A stretch of 51,035 nucleotides of DNA, taken from assembly GCF_001039355.2 (NCBI RefSeq), contig NW_019773704.1, forward strand, positions 7,704 to 58,738, given 5' to 3'. Positions 36,401-48,000 of the stretch are shown here, piece by piece. A program made the translations under genes and the position numbers. This stretch comes from Lingula anatina. Taxonomy: Eukaryota > Brachiopoda > Lingulata > Lingulida > Lingulidae. The notes beneath the pieces were generated by a model. It did no database searches. It worked only from the letters and a program-made list of their open reading frames with translations, and was not told the DNA's origin. Positions within the stretch are counted from its first letter, which is position 1, and each line of letters starts with the position of its first letter.

Positions 36401-38871
36401 TACCACACCTGATTTTGGTAACAGCACGTCACCGCCAGAGGTCCTGCAGTGTGGTGCCCCGACAAATACCACGGTGGCCATTCCACCTGGTGGGACCTTC
36501 TACGGGAAGGTGTACGTCAAGGCTGGGGACACAATCTCTCCGTAAGTTAGGATCGTTACAACTGCACGTCTCGATGGTATACATTGTAACTTTATTAGAT
36601 GTTTGATTATCTGATGAGTTAAGTTGTTTTGATCAAATACACTGTACCTTTCGAAAAACTCCCTACTAACGAAAGTAAATTGTCGAAGTGTTGCTTATAT
36701 TTTAAAAGACGTAATATCCCTTTGTTCCTATGTAACACTAACTTGAAAGGGAAACCTAAGGTTTTGACTCTGTCTTCTTTGGCGCAATAGTCTTTATTTT
36801 ACAATTTACATTTTAATAGTTAAAACTATTCGTTAATCTAGGAACTGGACAAATACTGACTCAAACATCTTGATTTTGTTCATTGAGTGTTACTGGACGT
36901 TTATTTTGTAATAATAATAATTATAATTATAATAAATATTATTATTATTTGTTTAGAGTAACGGCTGTCAACCTGGTTGCTCCAGCAGGAATGGTTAAAG
37001 GCACTCTTGCAGCAGATGATAATGGACGACCAGGAGTAAAATACATGAACGTAACATGGACGCCACAAAGCTCGCAGACGAGTGTGAATATTATCTGTTG
37101 TGAAGCTGTCGATATATCTCAGTAGGTGATGTTATTTCATACGATAGCGGACCTCCATTTGAAACAAAGCACATATCAGCCAGATATATTATTACAAAGC
37201 AAGCATCAAAACTAAGAAAATGACAACGTTTTCCATTTTAGAAAACTTGTCATTTACAGATGTAGTTCAATTTGAAAATTCCTTATTATCATACCTCGTT
37301 CCTCCTGCATAAATGAAATAAATTTTGTTTCGGTGATCGGAAATCAATACGTACTAATGTGTAGGGACCATGTGTTTCAGACGCCCCAGTGAGTCAGTGT
37401 GCATAAAGCTGCAAGCAAACGGTAAGAAAATGCTTAGATATTGTAAGCAAATAGCCTTACAGATTATCCTTATTATTATAAATATATAACATCTTGATTG
37501 GCTTTATTATCATTTTTTCTTACTTGAAGAGTAGTGTTTTTTCTCTTTGAAGTCACGCACAAATGTTTTGTGTGTGGATTACATGTACCACATTGTAACG
37601 AGAAACTTTTGAATAAATTTGATTCATGATTGCCGTGAAACTTTGCTTGTAGACGCTGATGAATGTTCTAGCAGTCCGTGTAAAAATGGCGGCAGTTGTA
37701 ACAATCTTTACAACAAGTACATCTGTGCCTGTCCTCCAGGATACAAAGGAACCAACTGTCAGACGGGTACAACAAATTAACCAGTTCTTATCATCTTCTC
37801 TGTTAGGTCTATTACCATTTTGTTTCTTTCAATACTGAATTAGTAATAACTTCTATTTTGGAAGTTTAAATCCCTTTTAATGAGTAGCCTGTGGACGTTT
37901 TTGATATATTTTACAGCATTCAGTGATTTTAAATTTACTTTTGTGATTTTAGCAATATATACCTCTACGACAGCGTCGCCAACAGTACCAACTACCACAA
38001 CAATTTCAACGACAATGACAACAACACCAGCAACAACTATAACCAAAACAACAACAGTTACTACAAAAACTTTAACAACACCATCAACTTTAGCCAAAGC
38101 AACAACAACAACTACTACCACTTCAGCATCGCCATCAACGACTTTAACCAGAACAACTACAATAACAACTACGAAGGCCACAACATCGCCATCAACAACA
38201 AAAAATACGCTTACAACAACGGCCACAAAGAGGACGTCGAGTCATACAACAACAGGGGCGACGACACGCGCAAAGACAACGCCGAGGAGTGTCCGTACAA
38301 CACTTAGTACCTCTACCGCATTTACTAGCTCCAGAAACACCGTGAGAATTCCTGTCACAACGGTAGATTCAATCTCTACAGGAGTGCGGGAGAGACCGTT
38401 TACAATAGTTTATCAGTACGTTTCCCGAAGTTTTCCCTTTGGAATGCTGGGATTACTTGGTCTACTAGGTCTGTGCCCAGTGCCGCCGCTTATGTATGTT
38501 CTAAGAAAGAAACAAAAGAAAAAGAAGTAAGTATGACGTGTTTTCTTGCTGCTTGTGTTGTTTTTATTATTATCATTATACTGTATGTACAGTAGTTATA
38601 ACAGATCTAAGAAGAGGTAAAAATGTTCATGGTAATAATTATTTTTTGTTTACAATTTACCTTTTACTGAACTGTTACTTTAAGATCTGCCCGAGTACAT
38701 GTAGAAAAAAATATATTTAACTTTTGATTCATTGCAAGAAAATTGTGATTTAATATAACTAATTTGATATCTTATTTTAGCCGCGTTCTACCAGTCAAAC
38801 CCAAACCCAAGCCAAATAAAGCCGAAGAAGCACTCAAAGTTCGGGCTCATAATAACCTGTATTCTTGGTAA
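33491..38871 (+). CDS. Gene D: EGF plus Thr-rich mucin-like stalk membrane protein (about 671 aa)
   Basis: Twelve exons: 33491-33614, 33937-33995, 34261-34514, 34762-34902, 35387-35525, 35900-36064, 36393-36541, 36957-37121, 37381-37421, 37653-37766, 37953-38526 and 38781-38871. They sum to 2016 nt, in frame, stop TAA. Exon 1 carries a late hydrophobic segment ([14 protein letters not shown]); ATGs at 33491 or 33512 are possible starts. The ectodomain (42-413) has [45 protein letters not shown] and [12 protein letters not shown]. One EGF (413-450) has six cysteines. Exon 11 codes for about 150 residues rich in Thr with Ala, Lys and Pro, likely O-glycosylated, then a membrane segment ([11 protein letters not shown]) and a Lys-rich stop. 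The last exon codes for a basic tail ([11 protein letters not shown]). A polyadenylation signal lies at 39403. Inferred to be a cell-surface receptor or adhesion protein. Confidence 0.82.
37953..38526 (+). CDS. Gene D exon 11: Thr-rich stalk and transmembrane segment
   Basis: An ACA/ACT-rich exon from acceptor TTTTAG|CAATAT to donor AAGAA|GTAAGT. The stalk is unique to D among the complete paralogs. Read through without splicing it would stop two codons after the donor. Splicing to 38781 is supported because the relic copy at 43597 preserves the same tail exon. Confidence 0.8.
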
Positions 38872-39402
38872 AAAGGAACTTGAACAAGTGGCAAAATAAC
38901 TTAATGAAGCTGTTATGCGACATTTACAATATTTGATTCTTACAATTGTGAACTTGTTACTCATGTTCAAACATGAAAGGGAAAGAACGCGCAAGTGTTT
39001 CCGTTTTTGATTCCAACCGCCTTTTAACCAGATGAGTAAAAAAATTATTTTGATATTTTATTTTGATATATACGTTAGATACTTTGCAAATGTAATCTCA
39101 AAGATACGAATTTCGAAAATCCTAAATTTGAGCAACAGTAGTTCCCTCTTTATCATGGGATGAAAAAGTCGGTAGAAATCTATATACATTAATTTTTATT
39201 TCGTAAAAAAAGGAAATGACAAAATTTTCTGCCTTATCGCATTGAGAAGATATGATAGACGATATGATATTGTTTATTAAAGAATCAAAGTAATCATAAC
39301 TGAAAGATACAAGGAAAATTAATAACATGACACACAACAAAGTGAAAATAATCTAAATGGTGTTTTCAGTTTTTTTTTTTTTTTTTTTTTACTTGAACGA
39401 TT

Positions 39403-39408
39403 AATAAA
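39403..39408 (+). terminator. Polyadenylation signal candidate of gene D
   Basis: AATAAA lies 532 nt past the gene D stop, just after a T-rich tract (39371-39390). The convergent methyltransferase gene has its own candidate at 39721-39726, so the two transcripts would end about 300 bp apart. Confidence 0.4.
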
Positions 39409-39720
39409 GCCACTTACTGCTGTCACAAAAATGTAGAGTAAATCATGGCCGTAGTTTTTGTTTCCAAGTTACCAGCATGTAGGAATTTTCGTCAGTCACG
39501 AAAATACGTGTATAAATGTATTACATGGAACGCGTGGTATTTTTTTTTTTTTTTTGTTCTATTTTTTGTTTTTTTGGCTCGATTAAAAAAGATAAAACAT
39601 TGTGATAAAACATTGAGGGAATTTAAACTATAATGTAAAACAACAGATCGTCATATTCACCACAATTGGACTGAAGATGAATAAAAAAGTAATAAAGTGA
39701 AATTATAACAGTTAAATACA

Positions 39721-39726
39721 TTTATT
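39721..39726 (-). terminator. Polyadenylation signal candidate of the methyltransferase gene
   Basis: TTTATT on plus, AATAAA on minus, 437 nt downstream of the stop at 40163. Confidence 0.4.
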
Positions 39727-40162
39727 GTACATTTTACAATGTATACAAAATGTCTGTATGTAAAATGTATATATAAAAATATGTTAAAATGTGCTTAAAT
39801 GAAGCAAGTTAAAATCTAGTGTACTTAAAGAACTAAACTCTTTTTTATAAAAAGATTTAAAATGCGGTGCTCATTGTTATTTTAAAGGCTGCATGTTTAC
39901 CACGGGGCACTGGTCATTGAAAAGTGCTTGAGTAATATGGTATGAAAGTATTCTTACATCGCGAAGTCCAATCCAGTGTCGACCTGAGGATTTTCTTTTT
40001 ATGAGATAGTATTTCAGGCGATCAGATAATTAAGGGAGAGCGATTTTACTGTGTCTCAGAATATTTTGAGTCCTCGGTTTAATTACTAAAGCCTTTGAAG
40101 GCGCGTTTGGGCTGATTTTAAGTGTCCCATCGTCTCCGTCACTTCATGGAGGAAGTTTTACA

Positions 40163-41756
40163 TTATACATCGCCTATTTTTGTTGCCGTCACGACAAAAG
40201 AACCCCTGTAGTTTGAGACCGTACGTATAAAATCTTCGTCTTCTTTCCTTTGGGAATCAAACTGATACCACGTGATGTCTTCAAATCCAGATTTCTCCAA
40301 GGATCTCGTTACAAGCTTCTGACTCATAGGTAGAGCGAAGAATTTATACTCGCCGACAGCATAATAGCTTTCACCCAAAACGCCAACCATAACTAGAAAG
40401 CCACCGGCTTTAAGGAGAGAGGCTACATTTTTTATAGCTTGCTCGTAAGCCTCTTCAGTGGGGCAGGCGGCCTCCAAACACAGGCAACTTGTGATGGCGT
40501 CGAATGGGTCACATTTGTGAAGAAGGGGGTTGGTTTGTGCCACGTCGCAGAAATATACACCCTGTATTTTCTCTCGGATGTTGTCTTGGTCATGTTTCCA
40601 TTTCTGTCTACAAAGAAAACATTAATTTAACGCAGTGGCTGAGAGAGACACGTCCACGTATGTAACATAAATAATTTAAAGCCACATATCACGTTTCAAT
40701 TAGTATGGCTTATCCACACAATATAAAACAATACAGCAAATATGCTTATATTCTGCACTAGGAAAATCTTGTAATAGGCAATAAGATGTCATTTTTACTT
40801 CAATTTCATTGATAAATATTTTAAATAATTTTATATTCTATAAAGAACACAAACACTGATCGGGAAGCAAAACCACAGTGGAATAGAAAAAAGAAAACAT
40901 AAATCATGCATACTCATTTCCTTCCATATTCGCCACGTATCTAAAGAACACTTCCCAGTCCCAGGCCCCCTCTTCCTTCTTCCACCATTTCGTAAGCTCT
41001 CTTCGGTTAGGTTCGGCAAAGTCCGTGAGTGTGATTTCGACAAACCACTTCGAGGCACTGATGACACTGTGAATACATGGCCCAGTGCCAATATCTAGCA
41101 GACGTCTTCCTCTGATTTTACCTGAAAGGGAGCGTATACAATAATAATTATCGTTTGTGAAAATCCATTTCATGGCGAAATATCCGATATGCTAAGCAAT
41201 TATGTAGTTTCAAAAACTATTTAGGCAGACAAAGTCACATGGCACTTGGGTGATTTAATGATTCTTTTTCCACCGTTAGTACAACATACCAGTACTTTGT
41301 ACATGTACGACGTAGCAACCATGTAAATATTAAGAAGCTGGCCTCATTCAGCCTTAGCTTATCGTACCAGCAGGATCGTTCATCTCAGCGCGGTTTCTCG
41401 CTAAAGGGGCAATGAATCACCCCATAGCTAAATAGTCCATAGTGGGCGTGTCAGACAATTAAGCTGATTACACTGACTGTACTTTAGTTACAATCCCCAG
41501 AGCGATGGATCGATCCTGCTGGTACAATATCTTGAGTCTGAATGCTCCCTCAACCTTCCACCACTGAGTACGATGCACTCTTTTTACCTGAGTTGAATAT
41601 CTTATGCAGAGTATTCAATCTGAATGGCAAAAGGCCGGGTTCAGTACTTCCCTCAATACCATTATAGTATTGTCTCATGTACGTCTCCGGGTGAAACTTC
41701 GTCTCGTAGTCCCTCTCACCGCTGTTATTTTTTTCCTTTTCAGTTTTGCAAGCCAT
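40163..41756 (-). CDS. NNMT/PNMT/INMT-family methyltransferase (273 aa)
   Basis: Three exons in order: 41588-41756, 40914-41121 and 40163-40607, sum 822 nt, in frame, 273 residues (human family members are about 260-280). Residues 17-31 (DYETKFHPETYMRQY) match the N-terminal YxxxYY region of the family. Residues 64-71 form SAM-binding motif I (LLDIGTGP). Later family signatures are a CLEAACP stretch, LLKAGGFLVMVG and SYYAVGEYKF. It should transfer a methyl group from S-adenosylmethionine to a small amine or pyridine in the cytosol. The residue equivalent to the amine-contacting Asp of NNMT (before the SYY motif) appears replaced in GVLGESYY, so the substrate cannot be assigned. There is no signal peptide. 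The gene is unrelated to its receptor neighbours and convergent with D. Intron 1 carries an inverted-repeat element. Confidence 0.88.
41364..41525. mobile_element. Inverted-repeat element (MITE candidate) in methyltransferase intron 1
   Basis: A perfect 15-bp inverted repeat, GTACCAGCAGGATCG at 41364-41378 and its complement at 41511-41525, bounds 162 bp without coding capacity. No clear target duplication is visible, so it could also be a structured intronic repeat. Confidence 0.5.
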
Positions 41757-42143
41757 TTTGTTTTTCTTTTGTGATAAAGCTAAAATATATTAAACTTGAC
41801 TATCTGAGGTTGCTTATAAACACATACACTGAACTCTCTGACTTAACAGCATAAGAATCCATTTACCTTATACCGAGTACCAATTTTTGATATGAATTAA
41901 GAGGCCTGCATATCCATAATTATCTGAGACGTCCAATTTAGTAATATTACAGTACACTGTTTAAGCGGTTACTATACAGACTTGAACCCATTATAAGAAA
42001 AAAATGTTTTAAGGCCTAGCTTTGTGCTAAAATATCCCCTGTATTCATTACACGTGCTGCTAACATAAATCCAAAGGCGGGTCCATTAATAAAGGAAATG
42101 TGAAGGTTGAGAAGACACTGTCACACAAAAGAATTGCACTGAA

Positions 42144-42339
42144 TAGAGGGTGACCCAAAAACCCAGAACCCATATTTTTAATCCTACTAAGGTCCATCAA
42201 ATTTCAAGAAATTTGTTGGGTTTTAACCTCAATATATGCATGATCACTCCCCAAAGTTTCAGTTATCTTGATGTTAAAAAATTAATATTGTTTTTTTTTT
42301 TTTTTTTTTTTTTTTTTAGGAGAGGGGGGTCACCCTGTA
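42144..42339. mobile_element. mariner-like MITE, TA-flanked
   Basis: TA|GAGGGTGACCCAAAAA at the left and GGGGGGTCACCCTG|TA at the right: about 11-bp near-perfect inverted ends with a TA target duplication, as in Tc1/mariner (many mariner ends read CAGGGTG-CCC). The interior has no transposase and contains a T run at 42291-42317. Confidence 0.6.
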
Positions 42340-42770
42340 GGTTTAAGGTCACAGAGAGAAACAACTAGACAGACAAACGGGTGTATAGCCCAGACCATAC
42401 TGTGTTGAAATTAAGCTACACCTGTACAAAAGTCATTTGCTTTTACAAAATTTGATACGTCTGCGTTTTGCTTGTTTCTTTATTTGGTCGAGAACTTTCT
42501 ATTCATGACTTATCTTTGATATAATTAATTGTTTGTTTGTTTTTCTAATTATTCAATTTTATTTATCGAGTTACATGTCTAAAACCTACCTATGGGGTAC
42601 CTGTACATGTACAACGACATTAGTCTCAGTAAAGTCCCTCTCTTATAAAGTGGAAAAACAAAGAAATGTACCTTTATTACACTGAAATATTTTTCACCAG
42701 TTATACACCACTATACCAGTTTTATACCGTATACCAGTTATATTAAATTCAAACCAGATTTCCTCGTTCA

Positions 42771-43110
42771 CTTTCAGTGAAGTCTGCCTGGGTGCTGGGG
42801 CCTGGGTTGTAATGAAGACAGCCTAGGGATCTATCTCTAGCTTCCAGAGGCTGTTTGTCCGCTTTTGGCAGGTTGATGTACGGTACTGATATTAGAAAAA
42901 AAAAACTGGGAGTCACCTGAGCTAATAATTTCTTCTGCATAATACCTGACCATGTTAAAGATGTATGCAGGTTAATGCATTGGGATAATAAATGTTTTTG
43001 CCCATGTTCCGATCAGACTGTAAACGATTGGAGTATTATAACGGGACACATACAGAAAATAATACCTGCTATACCTTTTCGGACCAAGAAGAGTATACAG
43101 TGTACATGGT
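42771..43110 (+). pseudogene. Relic of the family exon 3
   Basis: CACTTTCAGTG-AGTCTGCCTGGGTGCTGGGGC resembles the start of exon 3 of genes A and E, followed by a CTCTAGCTTCCAGAGGCTGTTTGTCCG stretch like gene A's. After inserted sequence, 43060-43110 codes for YTFSDQEEYTVYMVG, which matches the end of exon 3 (YTFPDQGEYMVG). Several indels destroy the frame. Together with the tail-exon relic at 43597 it marks a dead paralog between the methyltransferase gene and gene E. Confidence 0.6.
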
Positions 43111-43574
43111 TGGGTCTATGCCTGACAAACAACAAACAACTTACCGAAATGTCACGCCCTTGTGCGCTTTTATTCAACAAAAAGAGCCTTCTTTACAAAA
43201 GAGCAGACGTCCATTAAATTCCGGTTGAGTTAAAGTTAGATTTTTAGGTAAAAGTTACTGTGGACTAAAATGACTAAAATGCCAATTTCCAGTAATTAGC
43301 TGTCTTTTTTATGCATTTTTAAATTTGATCACTTCAGGGGTTAATATTCCCAGGTTGTTACAAACTTACCGCCATTGGCAGGAAAGGAGAATCAAACGAA
43401 ATTTTGTTTATGAGTAACGTGCTTATGTTGGGCACCTTCAATATTATTACATGTATAATCTAATATGTTAGCATTTAACTTGGCAGTTAACTGAAATATT
43501 TGTACGACCAGCATTAAATGAAATGGGCACGTTGATGCTATTTTGATTCAACGAAAAAATAAGCTTAACAGTGA

Positions 43575-44720
43575 CTATTTTGATATCTTATTTCAGCCGC
43601 GTTCTTCCACTTGTCAAACCCAAAGTCAAGCCAGAAAAAGCCAACGAAGTTCGGACACTAGTAAGTAATATTCCTGGTGATAAGGAATTTGGACAAGTAG
43701 CAAGCTATCCTGTCAAAGTTGTTATGTGCCAATTACAATATACTTTTCTTGCAGTCGTTAACTCATAAACTTAGACGTAATGTTGAAACAAAGCTAAAAT
43801 ATTTTCGTTGTCGATGCCAATTAACTTTAAACAAGATCTGAGCTTGGAGGAATCCGTGATTTTGATAATGAAACAATGAAATAATGCATATATTTTTATA
43901 AGTATAATGAGCAATTATTACCTCAGATGAATTCAAAAATAATTTTACATCATTTTTGATTTTTTAAGCTTCAGATTGGAAAGGGACGATAGACCTATCA
44001 AGCAACGATATGGATGTCCACAGTATTTTACCCCTTTATAATGAGATGGGAAAGTCGCTAGATACATTTTATCGAGGAAAAAGCAAATTGACAAAAAACA
44101 TGTAGAATGAACAATCTGTTCTCGAGTAATAAACTGTGATTTTGGGATCCTACCTCTCAGTCCTGATTCAAGGCACAAGCCAGGATTTATATCGAGATAC
44201 ATGTATTACGTGACGTGCCTACTATCTGCGTGCTGTTATGCTGATGTAATACAAATAATTTTGTTAGTTTTACAGATAAACAAGTTGGAAAAATATATGC
44301 ACCCGGTTCAAGAAGAGACCACTTTCTGTTTCAATTTTTTGATGATATTAAAACTCTCATTCAGTGAGAACATGTGTGATTGTACATTCCAGAATCTGCC
44401 TAAAAAGCTGAAAGATACAATGAAGATTAATAAAACGACATGGAATAAAGTCTGAAATCAAACTTTACGGTTTTTCCCAAATTCTTCGCTTTCAAATCAG
44501 TAGCCTTATGCCTTGACCCGAATATCTCAGAAGATGTACACTGAAATGGCAGATAACTTACCACAGAACTTCAGTTTGAGTTTATTCAAGTTATCGGCAT
44601 GTAGGGAAATTGTCAGTTATAAATTTATCACTATCTGGGACGTGTTTTACATTTTTTTATTGGCTCGATTTCAAGGTATCCTGACTATTAATTTCTCAAC
44701 CAAGAAGAGGTAAGAGACGG
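43575..44720 (+). pseudogene. Relic 3' end of a gene D-like copy (tail exon and 3' UTR)
   Basis: ATTTCAG|CCGCGTTCTTCCAC at 43597 matches gene D exon 12 (38781), including RVLP, VKPK and KPEKA. The original stop is not kept. Similarity to the gene D 3' untranslated region continues, for example GGACAAGTAGCAA near 43690, GATGGGAAAGTCG near 44045, GAAAGATACAATGAAGATTA near 44410, and GGCATGTAGGGAA and TTGGCTCGATT near 44595-44670. So about 1.1 kb of gene D's 3' end (38775-39600) is duplicated here. Confidence 0.65.
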
Positions 44721-45027
44721 TTTGTTCTACAAAACATACTCAACTTGTCTAGGAATATGTGACCGTTGTATGGATTTAACGAGCCTGTGTGTAAAGTATT
44801 GAGAAATCAAGCAACCACGTGTGCGAAGGTCACATGTAATTCAAGCATTGAATATATTATTTCTAAATAATGCTCTAAGCTCGCGTATTTGACTACGTAC
44901 ATTTTGAATTTCGGCACATCGACGTGTTTTTCTCATGCTTATACGTGTTTTTACATTTGTGATAACCGTAAAATGTATTCTTTGTAACTTAAATTTGAGT
45001 GGTTTTATTCAAGCGGACCATCCCACG

Positions 45028-48000
45028 ATGAGGTACAAAGAATTGGGATTGGCAGCTATCTGTGTGTTCGTGTTGGAATCTGTACGGGGTAGGTATGGAG
45101 TATTTTACTACTTTTTGATTAAGCCAACTTGACTGACATTTCTATTATTGTTTTTACTATAAATGCTAGTACTACTACTACCACTACTGCTTTTATTTAT
45201 ATTATTATTATGATAGATTTGTATATAAATGCGTGTGCAAGTAAAAATCCATATATAAGTCCGTAGAGACTATATTTTGCTGATGGTGCGGTAAGCTAAC
45301 ATCAAGTACATGTATATACTTCATTTACGTAAAAAAAACTAACTTATGGACATTCTTTATTTTCCAGGAAGCCATTTTTGTGGATCAACAATAAGTTGGA
45401 AGCCGTCCCTTACTGAATACAACAAGGTAAGACACACCCCAAAAGGCGGACGTGAATTATTAACATTGAAATTGTTCTTCAACTTTTAACTCAAATTAGT
45501 AACAGTCCTTAAAAAGTTTTTCGTTAAGATTGCTTTCTGCAGCATGCTTGTTATATAAAACGGTATGTATCAGATTTTGTATACTTCCATTCTTGTCGTC
45601 CGTTTTATTTTGACTTGTAAAGAGATTTTCATATTACACACAATACTATATACACATGGTGGTTGCTCTACAAAGTGGATTGTATCATAGTACAGCACCA
45701 GTAGGAAACAGTTTAAACGGAGACTACGATTGCCAGAGGTTATCGTAAAGATGTGTAAATATTGATTTTATCCTCTCGTCCTCAATGTTGGCGTGGGAGT
45801 TATGCTCAAGAGCATCAACATGATAAAACCTAAATGCATTTGAAACTAAATATTTCAACACATCGCTATTTCAGCTACAATTAGATTGCACATTAATTAA
45901 ATAAGGAAATAATTAATACCAATGCTAAAAATGAAAATGATGACAAATTATGTAATATACATATAATATATTCATTGTATATATTAAAAAAGTGTTAAAA
46001 TAAACTCAGATATAATATATCAAACATTTAAAATGAACATATAAAAAAACTTAAAACGCGGTGTTCACTGGACTTGAGAAGATCCATTTGTCTATAGCTA
46101 ATAATATTTGTCTGGTGTTACCAGCCAATATTTCGTCTACTTGCAATCAGACTTCATCAGGGAATGAGGTTGTGATAGATGTGGCAACCAACACCCCCTC
46201 TGGTGTGCTATTTGGTCTTCGCAAATCTATTACAATAACATATATAGCTAATGAAACTTCTACAAGGTGTTCATTCTAGTTTTAAAAGCTACAGGTTCAT
46301 GAATAGGAACTTTTTTTTTTCGAATGAGTGTAAGCAGTATGGCATAGAAGTGTTCTTATATTGTTTGATCCACCATCCAGACACAACATAACTATGATGA
46401 TAACTAGTGTACTGACAAGGGTATTTGCTAAAAAAAAACATTCAATCTAAACAATTGACTGACAGTTAACTTTCTTTACGCAACTCTGAAAGATTCCAGA
46501 ATAAGCAATTTCGTCATTGTACTGGAATTTGTCACTGCAGGGGGATATTTTCTGTGGATGGTGGACGTTCCCAAGGGCAAGCGTATTTCAGTGTCGGCCA
46601 GAAGACGGGTAATGTCGTCTTTCTTCTTCCCCTCATGAGTAACATTACAGCAAGCGACCACATAACGTTGAGATTCCGTTATCAGGCCTACCTAACTACC
46701 AGACTCGGCACATAAGGATCCTGAATCAACCGGTATATCTGACCACACTACCCGTTGTTCTGGCAATTGTATACACTATAGAGAACTTTGCATAGAGCAG
46801 AGCAAGAAGTTATAATGAGAAGGAGTAGAAACAAGGGGTTTCCTTTCATCCTATCCTCGTAACGTGCTTAATCCTAACAATTACCCAGCTTGTGGTCTTA
46901 GGGAGAGCTTGTGCCTAATACATATTCAAAAGACCATTCACGTGGGTTGCTTCAGCCAATTGGGATAAAGCCTCGCGAAGTCTCTAATAATCTCACAGAG
47001 AAAACATGGTGGGATTACAGAAAGGTGTAGAGAGAGATTTCAAGCCTGGACGCAACCATTTCGGGAAATAAAACTCAAATTATGCGAGATACACCTTCAT
47101 TTGATCTAGAGCCGATCAGTTATACAAAATTTAGTTTCACATCAAGAATGTATGAGAACAATTTCACAAACCCACCTTCAACGCTAAAATTTGCACCTGT
47201 AGAAGTCTCATATTTATTTTAAATTATTTTTGTCATGTAAAGGCGTGTAAAGGAAATTTACCTTCATCTAGGAATGACACATTCAATTCACAGCCGTGTA
47301 CACAAAACAGTAGTATTAATATTGCTAATATATGTAGCACCGTTTCGTGCAGGATCAATTCCTGCAATGTATTATGGATAGTGACTAAAGAATAAGTTAC
47401 TTTAGTTAAAGTGAAGGAAATTGATAATTAAGATGTGTCTTATGGTCTAGCTTTTTACGAAATTCACTTGTAATCAATACACAACTAAGAAAAATAAAAA
47501 AAGATCAAAACCTTATGAAAGTTGAACAGGCCAATAAACATATGCACAATGATGTGTCATTTAACCAAAAACACCTTTTATGAAGGTATGAAAATACACT
47601 CAAAAATTAGATTCACCCACCTTTTCTTTTGTAAAGCTCTTTATGTATATGTGTCACGAGCATTAATTAAATGAGCTTAAATTCAGGAGACTCGACCACC
47701 TATAGGCCAAAGGTCCCTGACCGAAAGCATTTTTTTTTGTTTTCTTTTAAGCATGTGATGGCGGAGTCGTAACACATGTATACATTAGAACTGAATGGGA
47801 AAATTGTTACAGAGAAAATGCAAGTGTTATCCAAACTACTTTGCCAAAATTAATCTGCATACGCGTATGCCATTTATTTTTATTAATTATATATTATATA
47901 TTTATCAATTTTTATTTATTTAGTTAGTTAGTTAGTTAGTAAGTTAGTTAGTTAGTTATAATGCAAAGAACCGTTCCTTACATTGTCATATTTCTCACTA

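Noticed and set aside
37840-38226. Val-rich minus-strand open frame
   Set aside because: Antisense shadow of the Thr-rich exon of gene D (ACA/ACT codons read as valine-rich on the other strand).
46476-46661. 61-codon minus-strand open frame in gene E intron 2
   Set aside because: I could not match it to a family or to the cluster. It may be a transposon fragment but there is not enough to call it.
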